This document shows positions 13,930 to 24,000 of a stretch of 64,000 nucleotides of DNA, piece after piece. The DNA lies in NCBI GenBank assembly GCA_013399115.1, contig VXAA01006448.1, positions 372,001 to 436,000 of the forward strand. The letters run 5' to 3'. Under the pieces are notes generated by a model, which was not told the DNA's origin, searched no databases, and saw nothing but the letters and a program-made list of their open reading frames with translations. Position 1 is the stretch's first letter; each line of letters starts with the position of its first letter. A program made the translations under genes and the position numbers. Source of the stretch: Anseranas semipalmata. Lineage: Eukaryota > Chordata > Aves > Anseriformes > Anseranatidae.

Positions 13930-14170
13930 CTTTCCTCCAGGGACGTGCGAGGTGCGGGAGGCCAGCTGACTCTGCTCCTACCCCAGCACTGCTTTGCAGG
14001 TCTGCAGCCGCTTCCCCTCTGAAGGCGCGGGCGCGCTGGCTGGCACCTCTGTGTGCCCGAGAGCAGGGCAGGCAGAGAGCACCTTCTGCCAGCTCCCCCT
14101 CCAGCCTGTCTCAGCTGCCCACAAGGTCCTTGTCTCCAGCTGATGCTCAAAGGGCAGTGCATCCCAAATG
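13930..14170. other. GC- and CpG-rich patch inside the intron
   Basis: About 240 bp stand out from the AT-rich, CpG-poor intron. Roughly nine CpGs fall between 13940 and 14065, including two CGCG sites near 14030. Frames are open on both strands (+ from 13905, - from 14162) but show no known domain, as is common in GC-rich DNA. The patch could be a small CpG island, an alternative exon or promoter, or an old GC-rich repeat. No function is assigned. Confidence 0.45.
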
Positions 14171-14648
14171 ATCCTTCACTTGGCAGTTTTCTAAATCAGC
14201 TACTAGTTTTCCATCTGGGGAAATGAAGCCTCAGATCTGAGGGTGATTGCAAAGTGTTTGCTTTTGGTCAAGTGGGCCCAAACCCAGGCTATGCAGTGGG
14301 GATTGCCAGCTAAGCATGGAGCTCATGTAAAGGTTAATCTTATTTCAGAAATAGAGGGAGGGAGATGCATTACAATGCTTCATTGGAAAAATGTCAAAAG
14401 CCATTAGCTGCTGGCTGAAATACATGAAAGGGAGCAGTGTTAGCTCTGCTCTTCATTTTGTGTGGAGGTGAAATGAAGCATTTCACCATTTACCTTAGGG
14501 TATAAAGGTGCAACATGTTTTTGAGCTTTGTTTCTTTGTTATAGGAATTATTACTAGAAATACAAAGTATTTTTTTTCCTTTGCACATACCTTTGCTCTG
14601 TTTAACGTACTCTATCATCTCTGCACTTATATGTGGTATGTTGTTATT

Positions 14649-14680
14649 GATATATATATATATATATATACACACACAAG
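14649..14680. repeat. (TA)n(CA)n microsatellite
   Basis: Ten TA units (14651-14670) are followed directly by four CA units (14671-14678). A compound dinucleotide repeat like this is likely to vary in length between individuals. Confidence 0.95.
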
Positions 14681-17600
14681 CATTTGCATATATATGTAGT
14701 GCATTAAACAGCTGTGTATTTCACATGCATAATTTTATTTGTCAATGTGCTATATATATAATGTCCGCATCTGGGGAATAGCATGCCTGGAGTAGTATCA
14801 CCTGCCAACTAAAACAGGTTGATAAGAGGTATTCATACATTCCATCCTCCTGAACAGTTTCAACTACTGCTATTTTTTCCTTGGTAGGAGATATTTCTTT
14901 ATCCTTCACCTTTCAAAAGTACATCCCTTTAAAAACTGAAAGAGAAAGGTTTCCCCTTTGGGCCTGCATGTATTTTTCTAGAGCTAAATTTTGTCTGGCT
15001 TAAAAATCCCACCTACCTTAAATTTCTGCTGGACTAAAAATAAGTTTTATTTCTTTGGAAAGAGGAAATACTTAGCTTTTCAAAAGATACAGGCAGGGCT
15101 TACATCTGGTGGTGAGAAGGACCTACCTACTGGATTTCTAAGTCAGGAGATTTGTAAATATGTTTTACTTGTATTATAAATTTAATTATAAATTTCTCTT
15201 ATCCCTACTCTGATCATTTACCCTTCAGTTAACAAGCTTCTTCATTTTGTAAGAGCTAAAAGAAACAGTACCAAGATTTATTTTTTTCTTTTTCCTGTAA
15301 CATACACAAAATGGATAGTGTTGGGGGGTGGTACTCAAAGGCTCTGCAGTTCCTACTTGGGGTGACCTGCATATTGCAGAGTGCTGGAAACTCCTCTTAA
15401 GACATCCTTTCTACTGCCCAAGCCTGTATTTCATCAGTGGCTGCTGTTTGTAAACTGTGAGTGTGTGACTAAGTCTGTCTGTATCCCTTCCCTGACATGC
15501 TGTGTGACCTGACCTTTTGCTTTGGACATTGTCCTTTCTGTACACTCCCATCTCCTGGCAGGAGACAGTGTGCAGATGTTACTTGGTGGGAACAGCTGGT
15601 TCCATCTTTCCCATATTCTCACCTGTCAGCTGTAACTGTAAGATCAGCCTGCTTCTTCCTTTTCTTCTTTCTCCTTCTACCTTGAAAGTGCAGATGGAGA
15701 GCAGTCTTTTTTCTTAGCTTAGTTTGCCAGGCTTTCTGGCTGTTTCCTACAAAAAGGATGAGAGGGCTTTCTGCAGTCATCCCCACTGGCTCAGCCTGTA
15801 ATACAAATGTGATTTGGTTCGGGTACAGGCAGATGCTGACATCTCTGTCAAATTAGAGAGATTGTGTGACACAGAGCTCGTGCTGCCATTATGCCAGCTG
15901 TGGGAAGCAGACAACAACCCATCCAGTATGAGCCAGCTGGCCCCAACAGATAGTGTGTATGAATACAGCATTTTAAGTCTGATTCTGGGATCTCTTGTGC
16001 CACTAAACTCTGGCCTAAAATGTCTGTGATTTATTAAGCAAAGCCACCCAGTTTAGCTCGGCTAACCCTCCTTAAGCAAGCACGGTATTTTGTAAACAGT
16101 ATATCTTGAAAAACAGTAATTACCCATGCATCTTAATAACATGGCAGGTGTTGGAGCATCTCCAGCAGCTTCCAGAGCCTAAATATGACAAATAAACGTC
16201 ATGAGATGAAGCTGGAGAGCTGCGAGCCTGAGCTGAGGGATGTCCTCTGTATGCAATCAGAGTTTCCAAGCTCCAGCTAAGCACAACGTTTTAGTATGTG
16301 CTCACCTTTAAGTATAAAGCATTTTCCCTGTCAAAGCAAATGGGGCAGTTCATATGTTATGATCTCCTCATGTGTATATAAGTGCTTCTGCTTCCACAGA
16401 ATGATGTGGGTAATACTGGATAATCTGTATCCAGGATGGTCTTTACTGAAGTAGTCAGATGTATACTTATCTGCCCCTTTTGTATGTAATTTTACATTTA
16501 AAAGAAGACAAAACTAGCTATAAAGAAGAACAGATGAAGAACAGAAATCATACCAGAGGATTTTACTGTTGAAGGGTTACTACAGGAAAGTACTGTGTGA
16601 ATGTGCTGAAAAATTTCCACTTCTATACAGAGCAGGAAACACAGCTAGTGAAATAATTACTGACAATTAGCAAGTCAGCAAAGGGAAAATGTATTGTAGA
16701 TAGCATTGCTGTTTATAATTATCCATTGCAATCATTAATGACCTCTTTAAAAGGATTTCCTCTGTAAATCCCTCAAGAGAGTGGCACCGAAGCATTCAGT
16801 GTTGGTAGCCCACTTATCTTCCTCCTTCAAGAGCACAACTATGTAAAACTGAAAGGATAACATTGACATCTGACTGCGGCTTTATTATTTCAGTGAAAAT
16901 GTAGTTTCCTTCGATTTAAAAGTCTGTTGTGTTTAACCGTTGTATATATATACTTGAATAATACGTTGCTGTTAGAGTGTCCATTCATGCCATTCAGCAA
17001 CCTCCTGAAGTCGCACAATTCTGTGTGACAGATAAACCTGTCCTTTGATACAGACCTCTCTGGCTGCGTGGTTATTGCTTTTTCCTTTTTTGTCTTGTTT
17101 CTGGAGGTCGACCGTTTCAACATCTGTACCAGCATGGCAAGAGGTGCAACATTCCTGGTAGCGCCATGAGCTCAGGAATGGGAAGCTCTGTGGCTGCAAT
17201 GGCTCTGGGCACTGTTTTCATGTCTCTGTGCATCCAAGTAGCCTGTTCAGAGCTGGCCTTTTATAGTCTGTGTAGCTCTTCAGGTTGTCACACCGTCACT
17301 CTGTCCTCAGATGCGGTGTACTTTGTCATGGTGGCATCATCTTCGTTTTCTCATAGACCTATGTGATAATGAGGTGATTCACACCATGTTTATAGTTGAT
17401 GTATTTTAATACTGGATTTAGTGGATCATATTTTTCCTTTTTTTTTTTTTTGCATGAACAATAATTAATGTAATTGTCTTTGGAACAGAATTGCAGCACC
17501 CAGGGCTTTCTCAATAGCAAGGTTGACTCAGAGTGTGTTTCTACAAGTCTCTGTCAAAATTAAAACTGCCTTCATTGCTGAAAGGAGGCTGCTTGCCGGT

Positions 17601-18850
17601 CACTGTAGGCAGAGAGCTTGGCCTGTTGCTTTGTGCAGTGCTTTGGCACCTCACGGATGTGAGATCCATGAAGCTGAGTAGCAAGGCCATGGCCGGGAGA
17701 TGTGGCACAGCCAACAGGGCTGCTGCTTCAGCCCTCAGAATGCGCAGCCGCTCTAGCCTGTCATAGGCCTCTACTTCCAAGCCCCGCTGCCTTCAAATGG
17801 ACTGTAAATGTCTCTTTATTTTATTTTTGCTCTGCTGTTTCCATTTACTGATGATCAAAACCGTACGTACTGTCGTGGTATGGTGGCTATATGTGCATTC
17901 TTGTTGGTTGGAAGCCAGTATAAGCTCATAAGCGTGAGGCAGGGCCTCACCAGCACTTCTTTTAGCTGTTGAATGAAAAAGGGTCAAAGGCCAGACCTTT
18001 GCTCCTGTCTATACTGGATGTGGCTTGCAGATTTGTCTTGAAAAGAGCTGGTTGAAGCAGTCTAAAATAAAACTTGGAAGCAAACTAAAAATTAAGCAGC
18101 GTGGACAGTCAGAAGGCCGCTCTTCAGACTCACTGCCAGCCCTACTGTTATTTATACATAGCCCTTTGCATACAAGGCAGTTGCTTTCTCAGCCTTCGGC
18201 CTGAGAGCTGTTAACTTTTTATAGATTACTTGTCGATACGGATATCTTTGAAAATCAGTGTAGTAGTCTAACAACCTGTAGGTCTCTCAAAATGCTGTGA
18301 GTGGACAGCACTTCGTCATCAGCCATTTGGTTTTAAAGGCTGAGAGGTGTTTGTGTGCTGTCTGTGAAGGCACCCAGTTAGTGTAGTAATTCTTCAAAAA
18401 TAAATATCATTCACTGTGTACTGCAAGAAATAACCCCCTCTGTTATGGTAATAGTGAGTGTAGTACAGATGCATACACACAGCTATTCTCTGTGTTGTTG
18501 TTTTTTTTTTTAAGGGAAGAACTGGTGCAAAGGGGGATTATTGTTTTGCTATCATTCTCTCTTCCAGCTAGACAATTATTTTTAATTAGGTAGGGATTGA
18601 TGTTTTCATGTTTGAGAATTTTGTAAGGATGTGTCTTTTAAAAAATATCCAAAAAAAGCTGTGATTTTAAGAAGAGCTGCAGTTATTTAAAATATAAATG
18701 AGTGAAAAAGCTAATTTCTTAGCATGTGGTGCCAAGCTGTCTAGCAGCCATAGTATGTTCTGTAAAGCCAAAGGCATATTTTTAGCCTGACTCTCTGCTA
18801 TGCATGTTTTCATAACAGGCAGTTGATGAGACCATTTTATTTGTTCATAG

Positions 18851-18958
18851 ATGAGGTCTTGTCCGAAAACTTTTTGGACTACAAGAACCGTGGTGTCAAC
18901 GGCTCTCATCGTGGTCAGATTGTCTGGAAGATTGATGCCAGTTCTTACTTTGTGGAGC
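18851..18958 (+). CDS. HECW1: HECW1 coding exon: HECW N-terminal domain, middle
   Basis: This 108-bp exon is entered at ttgttcatag|ATGAGG and left at GAGC|gtaagt. It supplies the last two bases of Asp97, then 35 codons, then the first base of Pro133, so the phase is 1 at both ends. The encoded stretch includes FLDYKNRGVNGSHRGQIVWK and IDASSYFVE, the HECW N-terminal domain that precedes C2 in HECW1 and HECW2. Joined to the exon at 2404-2728, the frame is uninterrupted. An ATG at the exon's first base is out of the gene's frame and is not a start. Because the exon is 108 bp, skipping it would keep the frame but delete 36 residues of the domain. Confidence 0.93.
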
Positions 18959-19852
18959 GTAAGTATTTTTTTTGATTTTATTACAGTACAGTTCAGCCAT
19001 TGCAGAAAGATAATTGAACTGCTTAAGTTGTTCTCATGATATTCTGATGCACAATATATTCTTTAGGAAAGTCCAAAATTGTTACCATAACTTTGAATGT
19101 GCTAAGAGGGACTGAAATGCTTTATGGAGTAGAAAAACATAGCTTCTACAAGCAAATAAATTTTGTGAATGTTAACTTACATGTTTTTTTAATACAGCTA
19201 TAAATAAGTACTTAATCAATTTGCTGTTATTTGGATTGTGTCATTAACAAAGAGGTGCATTGACTTTAATATAGTCTTAAGAAAAAGAAGAACTTGGGGG
19301 CATAATCTCACTTCAGGGAGATTCACAGAGACTTTTAATTGGAAAACCTCATGGTGGGTCCACGAGATTTGGATAAATTCAGAAATTAAAAAAGGCTCTA
19401 GTTCTGGTCATCATCTAGATTGCTGTAACTGCATGTTATTATACTTCTATCAAAGTACACTGATTTCAAATGAATTGTTCCTCATTGTATTCATGTATTA
19501 CCCAAAGTGTCTGATGCAATGCAGTGTAACCCTTTTCCACCCCTCAATCCTCCCTTAGCAATCAAAATACGCAGACACTGAGTTCACTTCTGCAAAGTAC
19601 TATGTACCCTGTACAGTAAGTTAACAACATTTCCAGACTTCGTCATCCCAAGTCCCTGATCAAAGTGTACCTGACCATTGGAGTCCTTCTTTTTAAAGAG
19701 TTACCATGTGCTAGTATGACTGGAATTTGTGGTCTCTAATTTCTTCAGAGAAACCATGTGCTCTTCTTTGGAGAAAAGAAATAGGGTACTCAAAAGACTG
19801 GACTGAGATTTATAGAAAATATATGTAGTGAAAGAACTACGTTTATCCTTAA
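18959..19852 (+). other. HECW1: HECW1 large intron, first segment
   Basis: The donor is GAGC|gtaagt. No exon, RNA gene or transposon was recognised before the antisense CR1. A + frame of about 106 codons (19238-19558) has no family resemblance I can see. Confidence 0.65.
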
Positions 19853-20063
19853 CCATAGAATGGCTTGGGTTGGAAAGGACCTTAAAGATCATCTGGTTCC
19901 AACCCCACTGCCATGGGCAGGGATGCCACCCGCTAGATCAGGTTGCTGAGGGCATTGTCCAACCTGGTCTTGAACACCTTCAGGGATGGGGCATCCACAA
20001 CTTCTCTGGGCAACCTGTTCCAGTGCCTTACCACCCTCACAGTGAAGAATTTCCTCCTAACAT

Positions 20064-20633
20064 CTAATCTAAATCTTTTAGTTTAAAACCATTCCCCCTT
20101 GTCCTGTCATTGTCTGCCTGAACAAAAAGTTGCTCTCCATCTTTTTTATAAGCCCCCTTGAAGTACTGAAAGGCTGCAATAAGGTCACCCCGGAGCATTC
20201 TCTTCTTCAGGCTGAACATCCCCAGCTCTCTCAGCCTTTCTTCATAGGAGAGGTGCTCCAGCCCTCTGATCATCTTTGTGGCCCTCCTCTGGACCCTCTC
20301 TAATAGATCCACCTCTTTCTTGTGCTGGGGGCCCCAGACCTGGACTCAGTACTCCAGGTGGGGCCTCACAAGGGCAGAGCAGAGGGGGACAATCACCTCC
20401 CTTGACCTGCTGGCCACGCCTCTGTTAATGCAGCCCAGGGTACGGTTGGTTGTCTGGGCTGCAAGTGCACACTGCTGGCTCATGTCAAGCCTTGCGTCCA
20501 CCAGAACTCCCAAGTCCTTCTCTGCAGGGCTGCTCTCAATGAGTTGTTCTCTCAGTCTGTCCTCACGTCTGGGATTGCCCTGACCCAGGTACAGCACGCT
20601 GCACTTGGCCTTGTTGAACCTCATTAGGTTCAC
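20064..20633 (-). pseudogene. CR1 ORF2 C-terminal fragment with one in-frame stop
   Basis: Two open stretches (20633-20346 and 20312-20064) lie in the same frame, separated only by a TGA at 20343-20345. The first contains [19 protein letters not shown] and ALVRPHLEY. The second contains [21 protein letters not shown] and [12 protein letters not shown]. This is the usual C-terminal part of CR1 ORF2 after the polymerase. It is a molecular fossil with no expected function. Confidence 0.85.
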
Positions 20634-20694
20634 ATGGGCCCACTTCTTAAGCTTGTCCAGGTCCCTTTGGATGTCATCCCTTCCTTCTTTTGTA

Positions 20695-21054
20695 TCAACT
20701 GCACCAACTCAGCTTGGTGTCATCTGCAAACTTGCTGAGGGTGCACTCAACCCCATTGTCTAAGTCATTGATAAAGATATTAAACAGTACCAGTCCCAAG
20801 ACAGGCCCCTGAGGAACACCGTTCGTCACTGGCCTCCACCTGGACATAGAGCCATTGACCACCATGCTCTGGGTGTGGCCTTCAAGCCAATTCCTTATCC
20901 ACTGAATGGTCCACCCTTCAAATCCGTATCTCTCCAATTTGGAGATCAGGATGTCATGTGGGACCATGTCAAAGGCCTTGCAGAAGTCCAGGTATATGGC
21001 ATCGGTTGGTCTTCCCTTGTCAACTGATGCAGTTAATCCATCATAGAAGGCCAC
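20695..21054 (-). pseudogene. CR1 reverse-transcriptase fragment with intact FADD motif
   Basis: This is an open 119-codon segment of the CR1 second ORF. It contains the reverse-transcriptase blocks [30 protein letters not shown] and SKFADDTKL. In non-LTR retrotransposons the two Asp of this box bind the catalytic metal ions. The reading stops because of a one-base insertion just after the motif. The segment's start is an artefact of truncation rather than a true initiation codon. No endonuclease domain is present. Confidence 0.85.
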
Positions 21055-24000
21055 CAGACTGATCAGGCACGATTTGCCCTTGGTGAAGCCATGCTGGCTG
21101 TCTCGGACACCTCCATGTATTGCATGTGCCTTGACATTGCTTCCAGGAGCATTTGTTCTATGATCTTGCCAGGCACAGAGGTGAGGCTCACCAGTCTGTA
21201 GTTCCCCGGGTCCTCCTTTCTACCCTTTTTAAAAACGGGAGTGATGTTTCCCTTTTTCCGGTCAAGAAGGAGTCAAGAACTTAAGAAGGAGTTAAGTGTG
21301 AAGAAGTCTAGCATGCAACAATTTCACTTTTTCAATTGTACCGAATGTTTTCAATGATGTACCTTAGCCTGCTGGGCAAAATTCAGAAGTCATATATAGG
21401 CATATATGAATTGCATGACAGTCAGGTGTATCTCTTTAAAACTGTCTGAATTTGAGGGCAATCAAGGGAATCTTTGATATGACCTAAATTCTAAAGGAGT
21501 TAGAAAGGATATGAATTATTATTAATCTATTGATTAGATTCACCTCTGACTTTGACCTCAAGCATCTGGTATCAGCCAGGATGCTCCATGCAGGCATTTT
21601 ACAGAAATTCAGTCCTAGAAACAGGTTCTCGCTTCTCAGTATGAAGCTATTGCTAATGGTCTGTAAATCCTAGTGTTAAGTTAAAATGAGAATATTGTTC
21701 TAAAGAATTGAAGGGAACTGCTGAAATGTCTACGGTACATACGGGATATGATAAGGCTGCTTACATCCTGTATTTTAAAACATACATTGATGGGAAATTA
21801 TTTAATATACAAGAACATTGATTTTAGTTATCCTGGTTTCGGAGCAGAAATGCATTATAGCATCTGACCTCTAAAGCAAGATTCTAATTTGCAGCTGCTG
21901 CTTTGAGCTTCAGTTACCAATCTGTGAGACTGATCACACTTTCTTTTAACTGTTAAAGAAGTGTGGGGAGGAGCAGAACAGGGTTTTGAAGAGGCCTTAG
22001 TATCTCAGTTTATTGACATAAGGTGGGAGTGAAACTGGGCTGCTGGAAACTTTCTTCCCTAATTCACAGCAGAGTAGAAAGAGGCAATGTGAGAAAAATC
22101 CTTAGGAGAAAGCCTCTTCAGGTGGGCCATGTTTCATTAAGGGCTCAACTGTGCAGTGAATTATGGCAGCTTAATAAGTTGCTCCCGTTAGCTGAGACAT
22201 AGTAGCTGTTCTTAATTGATTGCTTGTACATTCTTCACTTGCCCTAATGCGAGAAAATGCAGCTTAGGATAGCCATCCCTCACTGACACTTAAAACTAAG
22301 TCATACTACACTGTTGCTGCCTTTTGGTAATTTGTTACGCTGCCATCATTAGGCTGTGAATCTCAGTCCTGAGATTGTGTACCAGTGCACTCATTGAGGA
22401 CAAATTATTGCCCAGTCCAAAATTAAAATAGGAGAAAATGAAGTAGGCAGTAGTAAATAATAGCACATGTAGATACCCTTAGAGCTGCTTGACTATTGAA
22501 GTGGGAAGTTAAAGCACTGAAAAATGTTGATGCATATGAATCATATTTATCTAAAGGCATGTTTGAAGGTTCCTGCTCATTGTTGAGAATTATACAGGAA
22601 ATTACACAGCTTTGTAGTTGATTAAACGTTATGTTAAAAACTGCAGTGCCTGATGACTTTGTGTATTTTCTATCCAAATACGACTGTGTAGACCACCTTT
22701 CAGACTTTTTATTTTTGGACAGAGATTGCATCTTCCTTTTATGTTTCCTCAGCACATGGATGTGGTGACATTTGCGATAATCAGAAAGACACTGGTCATC
22801 AAAATCAATATCATCTAAGAAATATATTTTCTTTTTCTGAGAGAGCCTAGGGGACGGGACAAGGTTACATTCAGTGGTAATGCAGTATAAGGATTGCCAT
22901 GTTGGTCAAAAGTTAACCTGATGTGGTGTCCTGTCTCCAAAAATTGCCAATGGTGGAAACCTGGGGAAGTGCATAAAGATAAGCAAGTGACTCTCCTAGC
23001 TGGAGTATTCTTTCTGTTAATCTGTTGCTCAGGCAGTTCCTGAGCTAGGTAGTCTTTTTATTTAGCAGTGGTTAAGGCATATAATTGGTAGCTAAGACAC
23101 AGCAATTCATTTTCAATGTGTCCACATTGTTTTTCTATGCATTATATTATACTTCCCTTAACTCATTATCGATTGGAGTTTTGCTGAGTATAGTATTCAT
23201 TCTCTGTAAAACAGAGTAGCTCTCACTTGTGAAGGTAACCCTTCGTGTCTGTGTTTACTTCTGCCTGTAAATATCTGTACTTTGGTATCTGTTCACCATA
23301 TATGAGTCAACATAGGAAGTTTATTGACTACACAGTGCTTCAGAAAAGGTTATGGTATACACTGCAGTGTTTGACCCATCGTAGCAGGCAGGAGCCACAA
23401 TAAAGGGGAAATCACAATATGGCCAAATGAAGAATCAGTCCTACACAGAGAATTTAAAGTACCCAAGACCTTAAGACAGACTGGCTTGGTAGCTGTTCTT
23501 GAAACGTATAAAAGCTTAACGTTTTTGGTAGTGTCACTGTGAGGTAAAATAGACTTACTACTGGGGGACCGTGGGGATCATCCTGTCCAACCTCAGAAGT
23601 TAATTCTTTTCTTTTGCCAACAGTTAGACTTTAGTACTCCCCACCACGTGTTTTTCAACCATTTTTGAGAAAATTACCGTTACGCTGTTGCCAGCCACTT
23701 GAAGTAAAGAACTTAAAAGATGTTTTTGAGTATTTTTTTTTATTATTGAAGACATATATAAATGAACTTGAAAATCACAGGTATTAAAGGTTGGGTGATT
23801 TGCAACAGTGAAACCCCCATTAATATGAAAAAAAGTTTTAGGAGTGAAGTCAAGTAAATACAGGCTCATTTTCTATATTTTGAATCTGTAGGCACATATA
23901 ATGTGTTTGGAAGTGTTTTGTTCAAAATCCTTGATGATCCCCAACGGAGTTATTATTTCTTTCCTTTATTCTTGAAAATTAGTAAGGAAATGAAATATGG

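Larger units (their letters stand above)
7281..18850 (+). other. HECW1: HECW1 intron, second part
   Basis: This intronic DNA ends in the acceptor ttttatttgttcatag. It contains an A-rich run (9037-9064), a TA/CA microsatellite (14649-14680), a CpG-dense patch (13930-14170) and two segments with unusually well kept CpGs (16180-16300 and 17580-17790). No coding exon or RNA gene was recognised. Confidence 0.65.
19853..21265 (-). mobile_element. CR1 LINE, 5'-truncated, antisense to HECW1, with reverse-transcriptase core
   Basis: On the minus strand this copy runs from the reverse-transcriptase region through the C-terminal block to the 3' UTR and tail (left end CCATAGAATGGCTTGGGTTGG). Visible domains are [13 protein letters not shown] near 21220, [17 protein letters not shown] near 21000-20955, GVPQGPVLG near 20820, and the catalytic FADD at 20716-20727. 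The C-terminal block HLEY and [21 protein letters not shown] follows near 20345-20240. Lesions seen are a one-base insertion near 20703 just after FADDTKLS, an in-frame TGA at 20343-20345 where related copies have Cys, and a likely small indel near 21110. The 5' end stops within the reverse-transcriptase domain, with no endonuclease and no first ORF, so it cannot move on its own. Its tail groups with the copy at 36395-38280. Confidence 0.95.

Noticed and set aside
23568..23603. Short stretch resembling a CR1 tail (GGGGATCATCCTGTCCAACCTC)
   Set aside because: Only about 35 bp; too short and diverged to call without an alignment.
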